64,000 nucleotides of DNA from Acidobacteriaceae bacterium. GTDB taxonomy: Bacteria > Acidobacteriota > Terriglobia > Terriglobales > Acidobacteriaceae. The notes under the pieces were generated by a model that searched no databases, had not been told where the DNA came from, and saw only the letters and a program-made list of their open reading frames with translations. The stretch covers positions 1-64,000 of the forward strand of contig CAHJWN010000003.1 in assembly GCA_903642265.1 (NCBI GenBank). The letters run 5' to 3'. Position numbers and translations under genes: made by a program. Shown one piece after another: positions 53,425 to 61,992 of this stretch; within the stretch, counting starts at the first letter, position 1, and each line of letters opens with the position of its first letter.

Positions 53425-53904
53425 ATGTTGAAACGAGTGATATACGCGCTGGTGCTGGCAGGGGTAATCGGTCTCTGTTATGTGGGCTATGTGAGCTGGC
53501 GTCAGAAGCGGGCTATGATGTCCGGCGAAGTTGGCGGCGAGGTGAGTGGTTCCAACGGGTTGGAGACAGGCGAGCCGGAGCGCTCGGTTCCACTGCCCGA
53601 GGCAACTGTGAAGCCGACTTCAAGGTCAGGGGATGGGGCGCCTGCAGCGACGGCTCCTGCTTCAGCGGGCTCTTCTTCAGCGGCCCCTTCTTCCGCAGCT
53701 CCTGCGACGGACAGCATGACGCCAAATCCGCCCAATGGCGTGGCGTATGCGGGAACAGGACACTTTCAGGTTTACCGGCAGGGGAATCTAACGTACCGGA
53801 TCAATACGGATTCCGGTCAGACGTGTGTGCTTTATGCCACGAATGAAGAGTGGAAGAAGCCCCAGGTCTATAGCCACGGTTGTGGGAACGGTGCGGCGCA
53901 GTAG
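53425..53904 (+). CDS. small membrane-anchored hypothetical protein
   Basis: Protein of 159 aa from the ATG at 53425. One N-terminal membrane segment (IYALVLAGVIGLCYVGYV) is followed by an Ala/Pro/Ser/Thr-rich linker of about 80 residues (APASAGSSSAAPSSAAPA) and a C-terminal 45-residue domain, GHFQVYRQGNLTYRINTDSG then TCVLYATNEEWKKPQVYSHG, with two cysteines that could pair outside the cell. The folded end looks conserved, but I do not recognise a function. It diverges from the glycosyltransferase gene with about 50 bases between. Confidence 0.65.
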   Translation: MLKRVIYALVLAGVIGLCYVGYVSWRQKRAMMSGEVGGEVSGSNGLETGEPERSVPLPEATVKPTSRSGDGAPAATAPASAGSSSAAPSSAAPATDSMTPNPPNGVAYAGTGHFQVYRQGNLTYRINTDSGQTCVLYATNEEWKKPQVYSHGCGNGAAQ

Positions 53905-54110
53905 ATTTCGAAGATTGCCGCTGCTGGTTCTGCGGGACGTCTCTGGCGCTGTGTGTTGGACGCGTAAGTGCAGCACGCAGATTTCCGTGGGAATATTAGA
54001 TAAGAAAGCTATGACCGGTCGGGCGTGTGTGGGACAAAGCGCCGCTGTCATTTACATTCTGTTTGCAGAGCGTTAACGCAGCTGTCGTGTGGCTGCAATA
54101 ATGTCGCGGC

Positions 54111-57100
54111 ATGCCTTCTTCCCAACATGTTCGCCGTCTGGCGCTGTTCTGCGCCCTCTTTTTCGCCTCAACGTTCACTTCCCTTTCCGCTTTTGCGCAG
54201 TTCGACTCGGGCTCTTTTATTGGCACGGTGCATGATGCATCGGGAGCGATTGTTCCTGGAGCGACGGTCGTGGTCACCAATCCGCAGACTGGCACTTCGG
54301 TGTCGCGGATGACGGATGACTCGGGCGCATGGGAGGTCCCATCGCTGCACACGGGTACCTACATGGTGAAGGTCAGCCACGCCGGCTTTGCAGACGCAAC
54401 GGCCAATGAGTTGACGCTTTCCGTCGGCGCGCGGCAACGGGTCGACCTGACTTTGAACGCTGCGGGATCGTCGGAGACGGTGGAGGTGTCGGGGGTTTCG
54501 CTGGAGCTCGAAACGGAGTCTTCGCAGCGCGGCCAGACGATCACGGGTTACCAGTCCGCGGCGCTGCCCCTGGTAACGCGGAACTACTCAGACCTGCTTG
54601 GGCTTGTGACCGGGGTTCGGCAGGCTCCGACGGCGGCGACGACAAGCTCAATCAACAGCCTGGTGCGAGCGGGATCGTACAACGTCAACGGGCAGCGAAG
54701 TATGTTCAATAACTTCCTGCTGGACGGCATGGACAACAATGCCTATGGCGAGAGCAACCAGGGATTCGACAACCAGATCATCGCGATTCCGCCAGACTCG
54801 GTGGCGCAGTTCCAGATTGTGACCAATAACGAGAGCGCGGAGTACGGGCGGTCTTCGGGCGCGACGATCAACGTTGCCTCGAACAGCGGTACCAACAAGT
54901 TTCACGGAACGGTCTACGAGTTTCTTCGCAAAACGGACCTGAACGCCGCGGGATACTTCAAGCCGACGATCGTGAGCAATACCGGACAGGTGACACCGTT
55001 CAAGAAGCCGACGTTCAATCGAAACCAGTTTGGCGGGAACCTTGGCGGACCGATCATGAAGGACAAGCTATTTTTCTTTCTCGACTATGAAGGCTTCAGG
55101 CAGACGTTGAAGCCGCTTAGCGTGCTGACGCTGCCAACGCAGAACGAGTTGAACGGGATACTCGTGGTCCCGGTAAAGAACCCTATTACTGGTGAGACGT
55201 ATGCAGCTGGAACAGCGATCCCTGCGGCGGCGATCAACCCGATCTCGCAGCAGGTGATTGGCTTCTTCAAGCAGATCAGCGGTGCGCTGCCGGTTGCTGG
55301 ACTAGCGACGACCGGCCTGGCAAACAATGATTACTCGGTGCAGGTCCCTTTCACGGACAAGTCAGACAAGGGCGACCTTCGCTTCGATTATCAGCAGAGT
55401 CCTGCGAGTTCATGGTTCCTGCGGGTAAGCGATCGCAAAGAGACGGGCGTAAACTTTCCTGCGTTGCCGCTGCCGCTCGATGGGCAGACGAATGGGTCGA
55501 TACGGGTGCTCGATCAGCAGGTTGCGCTCGGGTACACGCACCTGATCGGGTCGAACAAGGTGCTGGATGCGCGGGTCGGACTGTCGCGCACGAAGGCTGG
55601 CAAGTACACGCTCTCGATTGGCGACGACGCGATCACGATCCCTGGGCTGCCGACGAACCCGGTAGTGGCTGGCGGCCTTCCTTCGATTGCGATCACGGGC
55701 TTTACGGGATTTGGACGGCAGTCGACGAACCCGCAGTGGCAGAATCCCGCGGTGCTCGACCCCAAGGTGAACTTCACCTATGTGAAGGGCAAGCATTCGC
55801 TGAAATTTGGCTACGAGTATGAGCATGTCTGGATGGCGGTAAACGATAACAACCCGCTGTATGGATCGTTCACGTATGGCGGCGCTTACTCGAACGCGGG
55901 AGGGGCGAACGTTACGGACAACTACTGGGCGGATTTTCTGTTCGGCAACCAGAGCTCGTACTCGCTGGCAAACTTCTTTGTCGCGCATCTACGGCAGACA
56001 GAGAACAACCTGTACGCGCAGGACGATTGGAAGGCGAGTTCGAAGCTGACGCTGAACCTTGGACTGCGGTGGGAGTATGGCACGCCCTATTCCGAGCAGC
56101 ACAACTACATCTCGAACTTCGATCCGGCGAGCCAGACAGTGCTGACGATCACGCCTGGGGCGGTGGCAGGGACGGGGATCACGCCAGTTTCGCCAGGCGG
56201 GACTTACGGGCACACGCTGGTGAATCCGGACTACACGGACTTTGGGCCGCGAGTTGGATTCGCTTACGCGGTAGACGCGAAGACCGCGCTGCGCGGCGGC
56301 TTTGGTATGAGCTACGTCCACTACACGCGGGCAGGGTCGGGCGACATCCTTGCGATCAATGCACCGCAGGCGCAGTTCGCAGCAGTGACGCAAATTGCGC
56401 CCACTGCAACCAACCATTGCGCGCCATTGCCAACGGAGATCATCGCCGTGGGAACGACCGTACCGAGCTGCTTTGCAACGACTGACCAAGGCTATCCTTC
56501 AGCGCTAGCGACGACGTTCAATCCAGCGACGGACAACATTACATACATCCCGAAGAACACGAAAGACAGTTATGTGGAGAGCTACTTCCTGAGTGTTCAG
56601 CGTCAGCTTGCCAAGAACACGGTGCTCGACATCGCGTATGTTGGCAACCATGGCGTGAAGCTGCAGGGCTTCCTGAATGCAAATCAAAAGAACCCTTCAA
56701 TTTTGAACGCAACTGGCGGATTCACACGACCGTTTGCGAATTGGCCGTCGGACATCACGGCTGCTGTAAACGAGTTCTACTCGCACTACGACAGCCTGCA
56801 GGTGCGGTATGAGCAGCGGTTGAACGGCGGACTGACGTTGCTGAATTCGTTTACCTGGGAGCACTCGCTGGACAATGCGAGTGCATCGCTCGAGGCGAAT
56901 ACGCCCTCCCCGCAGGATGCAAACAATGTGCGAGCGGACTATGGGCAATCGGACTACAACCTGCCGGTCGCCAATATCACCAGCTTGATCTACGAGCTTC
57001 CTGTGGGACATGGCCGCCGCTTTCTTGCAAACGCAAACCCTTTTGTGGACGCGGCGCTGGGTGGATGGCAGGTGAGCTTGATCAACACAGCACAGGCGGG

Positions 57101-57602
57101 AACACCGTTCAATCTCGGGTATACGCCTAACTCTGCAAACGCGGTGTCGCAGCAGATTTCGGCGACGTACCGGGGAGCGAATGAGTACCGCCCGAATGTG
57201 GTGGCGGGACAGCCATTGACACAGGGACGGAAGGTGCGGGCGGCGAATACGGGCTATGTGCAGTACGTAAATCTGGCAGCACTGACGCTGCCTGCGACGC
57301 GGGTGGGCGCAGTGGGAACACCGCTGCTAAGTCCATTCGGCGATGCGGCTCGAAACCCGGGCCGGACGCCGGCTTTCTACCAGTCGGACTTCGACTTGAA
57401 CAAGCGCTTTGCGACGCCTGTTGAAGGGCTGAAGGTGGAGTTCCGGGCGGAGTTCTATAACGTGTTGAACCATACGAACCTCTATCTTCCTTCGAGCGCG
57501 CTAAGCGGGACGTTGGGTTCGGGCACGGCAACAGGTGGTGGGGTGATCAGTAGTACGTTTGAACCACGGATTGTGCAGTTTGGATTGAAGGTGATTTACT
57601 AG
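54111..57602 (+). CDS. large TonB-dependent receptor with CarboxypepD-regulatory-like domain (Oar-like)
   Basis: Outer-membrane protein of 1163 aa of the type extremely common in Acidobacteriota. A signal peptide (ALFFASTFTSLSAFA) is followed by the regulatory-like domain at about 30-115 (GSFIGTVHDASGAIVPGATV, SRMTDDSGAWEVPSLHTGTY), a plug with LPLVTRNYSDLLGLVTGV, NGQRSMFNNFLLDGMDNNAY and NNESAEYGRSSGATINVASN, and a long barrel ending in FEPRIVQFGLKVIY. Such receptors are thought to import or bind large oligomers; the ligand is unknown. The ATG at 54111 has no obvious ribosome-binding site. Confidence 0.92.
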   Translation: MPSSQHVRRLALFCALFFASTFTSLSAFAQFDSGSFIGTVHDASGAIVPGATVVVTNPQTGTSVSRMTDDSGAWEVPSLHTGTYMVKVSHAGFADATANELTLSVGARQRVDLTLNAAGSSETVEVSGVSLELETESSQRGQTITGYQSAALPLVTRNYSDLLGLVTGVRQAPTAATTSSINSLVRAGSYNVNGQRSMFNNFLLDGMDNNAYGESNQGFDNQIIAIPPDSVAQFQIVTNNESAEYGRSSGATINVASNSGTNKFHGTVYEFLRKTDLNAAGYFKPTIVSNTGQVTPFKKPTFNRNQFGGNLGGPIMKDKLFFFLDYEGFRQTLKPLSVLTLPTQNELNGILVVPVKNPITGETYAAGTAIPAAAINPISQQVIGFFKQISGALPVAGLATTGLANNDYSVQVPFTDKSDKGDLRFDYQQSPASSWFLRVSDRKETGVNFPALPLPLDGQTNGSIRVLDQQVALGYTHLIGSNKVLDARVGLSRTKAGKYTLSIGDDAITIPGLPTNPVVAGGLPSIAITGFTGFGRQSTNPQWQNPAVLDPKVNFTYVKGKHSLKFGYEYEHVWMAVNDNNPLYGSFTYGGAYSNAGGANVTDNYWADFLFGNQSSYSLANFFVAHLRQTENNLYAQDDWKASSKLTLNLGLRWEYGTPYSEQHNYISNFDPASQTVLTITPGAVAGTGITPVSPGGTYGHTLVNPDYTDFGPRVGFAYAVDAKTALRGGFGMSYVHYTRAGSGDILAINAPQAQFAAVTQIAPTATNHCAPLPTEIIAVGTTVPSCFATTDQGYPSALATTFNPATDNITYIPKNTKDSYVESYFLSVQRQLAKNTVLDIAYVGNHGVKLQGFLNANQKNPSILNATGGFTRPFANWPSDITAAVNEFYSHYDSLQVRYEQRLNGGLTLLNSFTWEHSLDNASASLEANTPSPQDANNVRADYGQSDYNLPVANITSLIYELPVGHGRRFLANANPFVDAALGGWQVSLINTAQAGTPFNLGYTPNSANAVSQQISATYRGANEYRPNVVAGQPLTQGRKVRAANTGYVQYVNLAALTLPATRVGAVGTPLLSPFGDAARNPGRTPAFYQSDFDLNKRFATPVEGLKVEFRAEFYNVLNHTNLYLPSSALSGTLGSGTATGGGVISSTFEPRIVQFGLKVIY

Positions 57603-57654
57603 GGCGGGTTTGTGGGCGATCGAGGAAGAGCGAGCGAAAGCAAGTACTCCTGCA

Positions 57655-57682
57655 GATTGCTCGCTTCGCTCAGAGTGACGGT
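57655..57682 (-). repeat. intergenic repeat, GAGCGCAGCGAAG type (opposite strand)
   Basis: GATTGCTCGCTTCGCTCAGA followed by GTGACGGT, an opposite-strand relative of the family at 8971, 14551 and 17467, in the gap after the large receptor. Confidence 0.5.
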
Positions 57683-57727
57683 CTTTGGGGATGATTTAAC
57701 CTCGCGCTTTATCGTTGGGCGATCAAG

Positions 57728-57760
57728 AACAAGCGGCCCTAGCAGGCCGCTTGTTTCTTG
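57728..57760. terminator. bidirectional terminator between convergent genes
   Basis: AACAAGCGGCC-CTAGCA-GGCCGCTTGTT, a perfect 11-bp stem (57728-57738 with 57745-57755) followed by TTCTTG. It separates the plus-strand receptor gene from the minus-strand hydrolase gene. Confidence 0.8.
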
Positions 57761-57777
57761 TAGCAGAGGTAAGTGTC

Positions 57778-58689
57778 TTAGGTGAGGGTTTGCAGGAAGC
57801 GGAGGAGTCCTTCGAAGTAGACGGCCTGGTCATCCCACATGGCGAGGTGGCTTCCGTTAGGGCAGTGCAGATACTGACCGTTCGCGACGAGGGTCGCCAT
57901 CTTTTCGAGGTCCTTGGGGTCCATGGTGTCGTGGGCTGCGCCGATGGTGAGGGTTGGGACTTCAATTTCGTGAAGGCGGTCCCAGCTCTCCCAGTCCTTG
58001 AAGTTTCCGGTCACGACAAACTCACTCTTGCCCTGCATCTCGTTGTAGATGGCGAGGTTCGCGTCACGGAAGGCGCGGGTCACGGGTTCAGGCCAGGGCT
58101 TTGTACGGCAGATGGTTTGCGGGTAGAGCTCTTCCATCATGATGCGCTGGTACTCGGGGGCGTCATAGTCTTCGGCTGCTTCGAGGCGGTCGAGTTCAGC
58201 GCGGGAGGTGTCGCTGAGGAGACTCTTCAGGTGATCAAGGCGAGCGAGATAGGCCTGAATACCGGCGGTCATGTTTGAGATGACAAGGCCGCGCAGGTGG
58301 TGCTGATACTTGAGGGCGTACTCAATGGAGAGCATGCCGCCCCAGCTCTGGCCATAGAGGACAAAGTTGTCGAGGCCGAGACCGATGCGGACCTCTTCGA
58401 CCTCTTCGCGATAACGGTCGCGCGTCCACAAGGAGAGGTCGTCGGGCTGGTCGGAGTTGCCGCAGCCAAGCTGGTCGTAGTAATACATCTCGATGCCGGC
58501 TTGTGGAAGGAAGGACTCCATGGCTTCGAGGTATTGGTGGGTGAAGCCGGGGCCGCCGTGGAGGAGCAGTACCTTCAACGGGCCGGTGCCGAAGCGCTTC
58601 GTCCAGACTTTGTAGCGACCGCCCACAACGGGGATCATTTGGATTCCGGCGACGTGGATGCCGGGTGGGTTGAGTTCGGCTTGGGTCAT
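57778..58689 (-). CDS. proline iminopeptidase-like alpha/beta hydrolase (S33)
   Basis: Serine hydrolase of 303 aa from the ATG at 58689. LLLHGGPGFTHQYLEAM (oxyanion HGGP) and YYYDQLGCGNSDQPDD are typical of prolyl iminopeptidases; the nucleophile Ser lies in LYGQSWGGMLSIEYAL, and the His in CPNGSHLAMWDDQ. The family releases N-terminal proline or hydrolyses related amides; substrates of individual members vary. The upstream extension of the frame to 58773 translates the direct repeat. No signal peptide. Confidence 0.88.
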   Translation of the reverse strand: MTQAELNPPGIHVAGIQMIPVVGGRYKVWTKRFGTGPLKVLLLHGGPGFTHQYLEAMESFLPQAGIEMYYYDQLGCGNSDQPDDLSLWTRDRYREEVEEVRIGLGLDNFVLYGQSWGGMLSIEYALKYQHHLRGLVISNMTAGIQAYLARLDHLKSLLSDTSRAELDRLEAAEDYDAPEYQRIMMEELYPQTICRTKPWPEPVTRAFRDANLAIYNEMQGKSEFVVTGNFKDWESWDRLHEIEVPTLTIGAAHDTMDPKDLEKMATLVANGQYLHCPNGSHLAMWDDQAVYFEGLLRFLQTLT

Positions 58690-58719
58690 CGGATGAGTAT
58701 AGCGGCGGGGTTTGGTGCG

Positions 58720-58809
58720 GGTGGAGACGCAGATTCCCTGCGGGAATGACAAAGGGTTGACTATGAAGCGCAACGCAGGTGGAGACGCAGATTCCCTGCG
58801 GGAATGACA
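58720..58809 (-). repeat. two direct copies of a 32-bp intergenic repeat
   Basis: GGTGGAGACGCAGATTCCCT followed by GCGGGAATGACA occurs at 58720-58751 and again at 58778-58809, spaced 58 bases start to start. The unit contains the palindrome ATTCCCTGCGGGAAT and belongs to the family also seen at 1874, 35348 and 61911. Confidence 0.8.
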
Positions 58810-58833
58810 GTCAAGGGCGAAGGCCAGGGTGCT

Positions 58834-59925
58834 CTAGTCGCGTTCGGCGCGGACCACGCGGTGTTCGACATATACGTAGGGTGCGACTTTTTCGCCGCGG
58901 AGAAGAGTGAGGCCGAGCTCGATCAGGCGGGGGCCGTAGCTGTTGACCTGATGCGAGACGGAGCCGATGGCGGGTGAGTCGGGGCGGCGCATCTCGGCGA
59001 TCATGGCGTCGAGGCAGTCCTGACCGACGACGGCTGTATGCTTTTCGCGGCCGAGCTCACGAATGGCAGCGATTGCGCCGAGAGCGCTGGTGTCGTTGGC
59101 GGCGGCTATGAGGATGTGGCGCTCTTTAGGGTGCCGCTTGAGGAATTGAAGTACGGCGGTGTAGCTTTTTGGCTCCATGCCACGGCCATCGATGCGGACA
59201 AAGGACTCTACCGGAAGGCTGGGGAACAGGTTCTTGACGCCCTCGAAAGCGCCGGTGACGCGGCTTTGGACGGTGGGCCCGGCTTCTTCGAGATCGAGGC
59301 CAAGTACCCACTCGACCTTGCCATGCCATCGAGCGATAGCGAACTCTGCGAGCAGAGCGCCCGCTTCAAACCCGACACGATAGTTATCTACGCCGAAGTA
59401 GGTGGAGCGCGGATGAGGAATGTCGACGGCGATCAGGGGGATGCTGGCGTCGGCGATCTTGTCGGCGATGATGGGGGCGACGTGCTGGTCGACCTGGAAC
59501 TCGATGATGACGTCCATCTGCTCGCGAACGAAGATCCCGGCGTTTAGGACGGCGGTGTCGGCGTCGTAGCAGTTGTCGAGCACCATGAGATCTACGCCAA
59601 CCGACGCCGCAGCTTCGCGAAGGCTGGCGGTGACGGCCTGCGAGAACGGCATCTCTGCGCTCTGGCTGCCAAAGCCGAACCGAAGTTTTTTTGCGCGGGC
59701 AACGTAGCGATACTGCTTGTCGGAAGTCTGGGCGACGTAGCCGCGATGGACGAGCGTCTTGAGGATGCGGTAAACGGTGGTCTTCGAGATGCGGGTTTGC
59801 TTGTAGATGGATTCGAGCGCCATGCTCTCGCCGGAGGATTGAAGCAGCTCGAGAATATCGAGCGACTTGGTGAGGACCGGAATGAGGTAGAGGCGTTTGC
59901 CAGTCAACTTCTTGGGAGTGGGCAC
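58834..59925 (-). CDS. transcriptional regulator with IclR-like HTH and periplasmic-binding-type ligand domain
   Basis: Protein of 363 aa with an unusual combination. Residues 10-75 form a winged helix-turn-helix like that of IclR proteins (LTKSLDILELLQSSGESMAL, ISKTTVYRILKTLVHRGYVA). Residues about 95-350 resemble the sugar-binding domain of LacI regulators and periplasmic proteins (FVREQMDVIIEFQVDQHVAP, HPRSTYFGVDNYRVGFEAGA, ILIAAANDTSALGAIAAIRE, VVGQDCLDAMIAEMRRP) instead of the IclR GAF-like effector domain. GTG start with GAGG upstream. It lies 120 bases downstream of allophanate hydrolase on the same strand and may control the urea cluster. The ligand is unknown. Confidence 0.85.
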   Translation of the reverse strand: MPTPKKLTGKRLYLIPVLTKSLDILELLQSSGESMALESIYKQTRISKTTVYRILKTLVHRGYVAQTSDKQYRYVARAKKLRFGFGSQSAEMPFSQAVTASLREAAASVGVDLMVLDNCYDADTAVLNAGIFVREQMDVIIEFQVDQHVAPIIADKIADASIPLIAVDIPHPRSTYFGVDNYRVGFEAGALLAEFAIARWHGKVEWVLGLDLEEAGPTVQSRVTGAFEGVKNLFPSLPVESFVRIDGRGMEPKSYTAVLQFLKRHPKERHILIAAANDTSALGAIAAIRELGREKHTAVVGQDCLDAMIAEMRRPDSPAIGSVSHQVNSYGPRLIELGLTLLRGEKVAPYVYVEHRVVRAERD

Positions 59926-60045
59926 GGCACCTCGCTGCGGAATTGCTCTGATCCAAATGTGCCTGGCGGCAGTTTCTCTAATGGATTCTAAGCGAAGTCA
60001 GCGGTGTGCAGCGACTCTTCCGTGCGCCGACGATCCGTGCGGAGG

Positions 60046-61860
60046 CTATTTCAAGGATTGGAGGTACTTACGCCAGCCGCCGAAGTGGGTGATGTCAGTG
60101 GCGTCTTCGGTTGCGGAGGGCTCGACGAGGAAGCCCTTGACGAGGGACCCATCTTCCAGGCGAAGGGTGCCAATCGAGAGCGGTTGAGGTACGCCATCGA
60201 CGAAGGTGCCGACGGTGTCGGCGGGAAGCGCCCAGACTTCGACTTCGATGCCAGGACCTTCGAATCCAGGAACGCGGACGAGGCCGGGCTTTGGCGGGGC
60301 TGTGTTCTTGAGGGCGTAGAACTTGTAGTCAGGATGGGTGCGGCAGGTCCTGGTGAGGCGACCGTTGCGCTGAGTCAGTTGCCAATTAAGTGGTTGGCCG
60401 CTGAGGTGTGCGCCGACGACAGCCATCATCAGGCAGCCGGGCGGCGGGTTGGTCGATTTGAGCGATGGTGTGGCGAGGAGGCTTCTTTCAGAGCCGCCAA
60501 GGGTCAAGTCGAACGTGCGATGCAGGCGGTCTCCGAGGACGAGGAGCGATGCGTCTTTGAAGGCTTCAGCGATGAGGCTGACGCAGAAGGGAAGGCCGTC
60601 CGGCCTCAAGCCTGCGGGGACGGCGACGGCGGCCAGATCAAGGAGGTTGACGAAGTTCGTGTAGTGACCGAGGTGGCTGTTGCGCTCGATGGGAGCTTCG
60701 GTGATTTCGGCGATGGTGTAGGTGCGCGGGGCTGTGGGCAGCAGCATGACGTCGATCGTGGACCATAGTGGCCGGGTCGAGCTGCGGAGTTCCTCGAGTT
60801 TGTAGACGGCGTTGAAGGTGTCGACAGCGGTGTAGTTCTTCGCACCAGAGATGATTGTGGCGACGGTTGGGTCCATGCTGGCAACGTGCTGTTCGATGAA
60901 AGGCGCAATGGCGGCGTAGCGCTCTGCGACCCACGGACCTTTGTACAGGAGTTGGGCCGCAGCAAGGAATGGAGCGAGATCGAACTCAACGGGCTGGCCG
61001 CCGAGCGTAATGAGCTTCGCGATGGCGGTCTGGAAGAGTGCGGCGTTGTGTGGATCGCCGAAAAACTCAAGACTGCTGGCGGCCGGGATGCCGAAGCGGA
61101 AGGTGGCTGCTGAGGGTTCCGTTGCAGTCACCCAGGGTGCGGCTTCGGCGCCTATTGAAGGCACGCGGGAGTAGGCGTCCTGCGGGTCGAATCCGCGGGC
61201 AGCGGCGAGGACGATGGATGCGTCGAGCGCGGTTTCGGCAAAGATGGAGACACAATCGAGGGTGCGGCATGCGGGAACGACGCCGTGCGCGCTGAGTACG
61301 CCTCGGGATGGTTTGAAGCCCACGAGGTTGTTGAACATGGCGGGGACGCGGCCGGAGCCGGCAGTGTCTGTGCCAAGGGCGAAGGTGACGAGGCCGCTGG
61401 CTACGGCAACGGCTGAACCGGAGCTTGAGCCGCCAGAGATGTAGTTCGGGTTGAAGACGCTGGAACAGATGCCGTACGGCGACCGGGTGCCGACGAGGCC
61501 GGTGGCGAACTGGTCCATGTTGGTTTTGCCAATGAGGATTGCGCCGGCGGCTTCGAGCTTCGTAACGACGGTAGCGCTTGCGGCGGGGGTGTAGGCGTAG
61601 TCCGGGCAACCAGCTGTGGTCGGAATGCCGGCGACGTCAATGTTGTCCTTGACGGCAAAGGGGATGCCATAGAGCGGGAGTGTGGTGCGGTCAAGTGATT
61701 CCAGGTGCCTGGCGCGAGCTAATGCGGCTTCGCGGGAAATGACGGTGATCCAAATCGGGTGCTCGCCTTCGGTGGCGATTCGGTCGTAGATGCTGCTGAT
61801 CATGGCGGCGATTGTGGATTGACCGGAGCTGTATGCCTGGTGAAGCGAAGTGATGTCCAT
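60046..61860 (-). CDS. atzF: allophanate hydrolase
   Basis: Amidase-signature enzyme of 604 aa that hydrolyses allophanate to ammonia and CO2, the second half of ATP-dependent urea breakdown. The Ser-Ser-Lys triad is K71 (FAVKDNID), a Ser in GGSSSGSA (about 145-146) and S169 in TDTAGSGR. The C-terminal 130 residues (LMMAVVGAHLSGQPLNWQLT, YKFYALKNTAPPKPGLVRVP) form the extra domain that separates true allophanate hydrolases from other amidases. It is 132 bases downstream of urea carboxylase on the same strand. The gene symbol reflects the family; uahA/DUR-type names are also used. Confidence 0.94.
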   Translation of the reverse strand: MDITSLHQAYSSGQSTIAAMISSIYDRIATEGEHPIWITVISREAALARARHLESLDRTTLPLYGIPFAVKDNIDVAGIPTTAGCPDYAYTPAASATVVTKLEAAGAILIGKTNMDQFATGLVGTRSPYGICSSVFNPNYISGGSSSGSAVAVASGLVTFALGTDTAGSGRVPAMFNNLVGFKPSRGVLSAHGVVPACRTLDCVSIFAETALDASIVLAAARGFDPQDAYSRVPSIGAEAAPWVTATEPSAATFRFGIPAASSLEFFGDPHNAALFQTAIAKLITLGGQPVEFDLAPFLAAAQLLYKGPWVAERYAAIAPFIEQHVASMDPTVATIISGAKNYTAVDTFNAVYKLEELRSSTRPLWSTIDVMLLPTAPRTYTIAEITEAPIERNSHLGHYTNFVNLLDLAAVAVPAGLRPDGLPFCVSLIAEAFKDASLLVLGDRLHRTFDLTLGGSERSLLATPSLKSTNPPPGCLMMAVVGAHLSGQPLNWQLTQRNGRLTRTCRTHPDYKFYALKNTAPPKPGLVRVPGFEGPGIEVEVWALPADTVGTFVDGVPQPLSIGTLRLEDGSLVKGFLVEPSATEDATDITHFGGWRKYLQSLK

Positions 61861-61910
61861 TGCTTCGTCTACCTTCCGTTACTTTTGCTTCTTCGGTTCA
61901 GAGGTTGAGA

Positions 61911-61936
61911 ACGCGGATTCCCTTCGGGAATGACAA
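61911..61936 (-). repeat. intergenic repeat, ATTCCCTTCGGGAATGACA type
   Basis: ACGCGGATTCCCTTCGGGAA followed by TGACAA between the allophanate hydrolase and urea carboxylase genes; contains the palindrome ATTCCC-TTC-GGGAAT. Same family as 58720 and 58778. Confidence 0.6.
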
Positions 61937-61992
61937 CCAAAGGGGATAACAAACAACAGGGGATGACAAACGGAAGGAATGAGGACCTTGCT

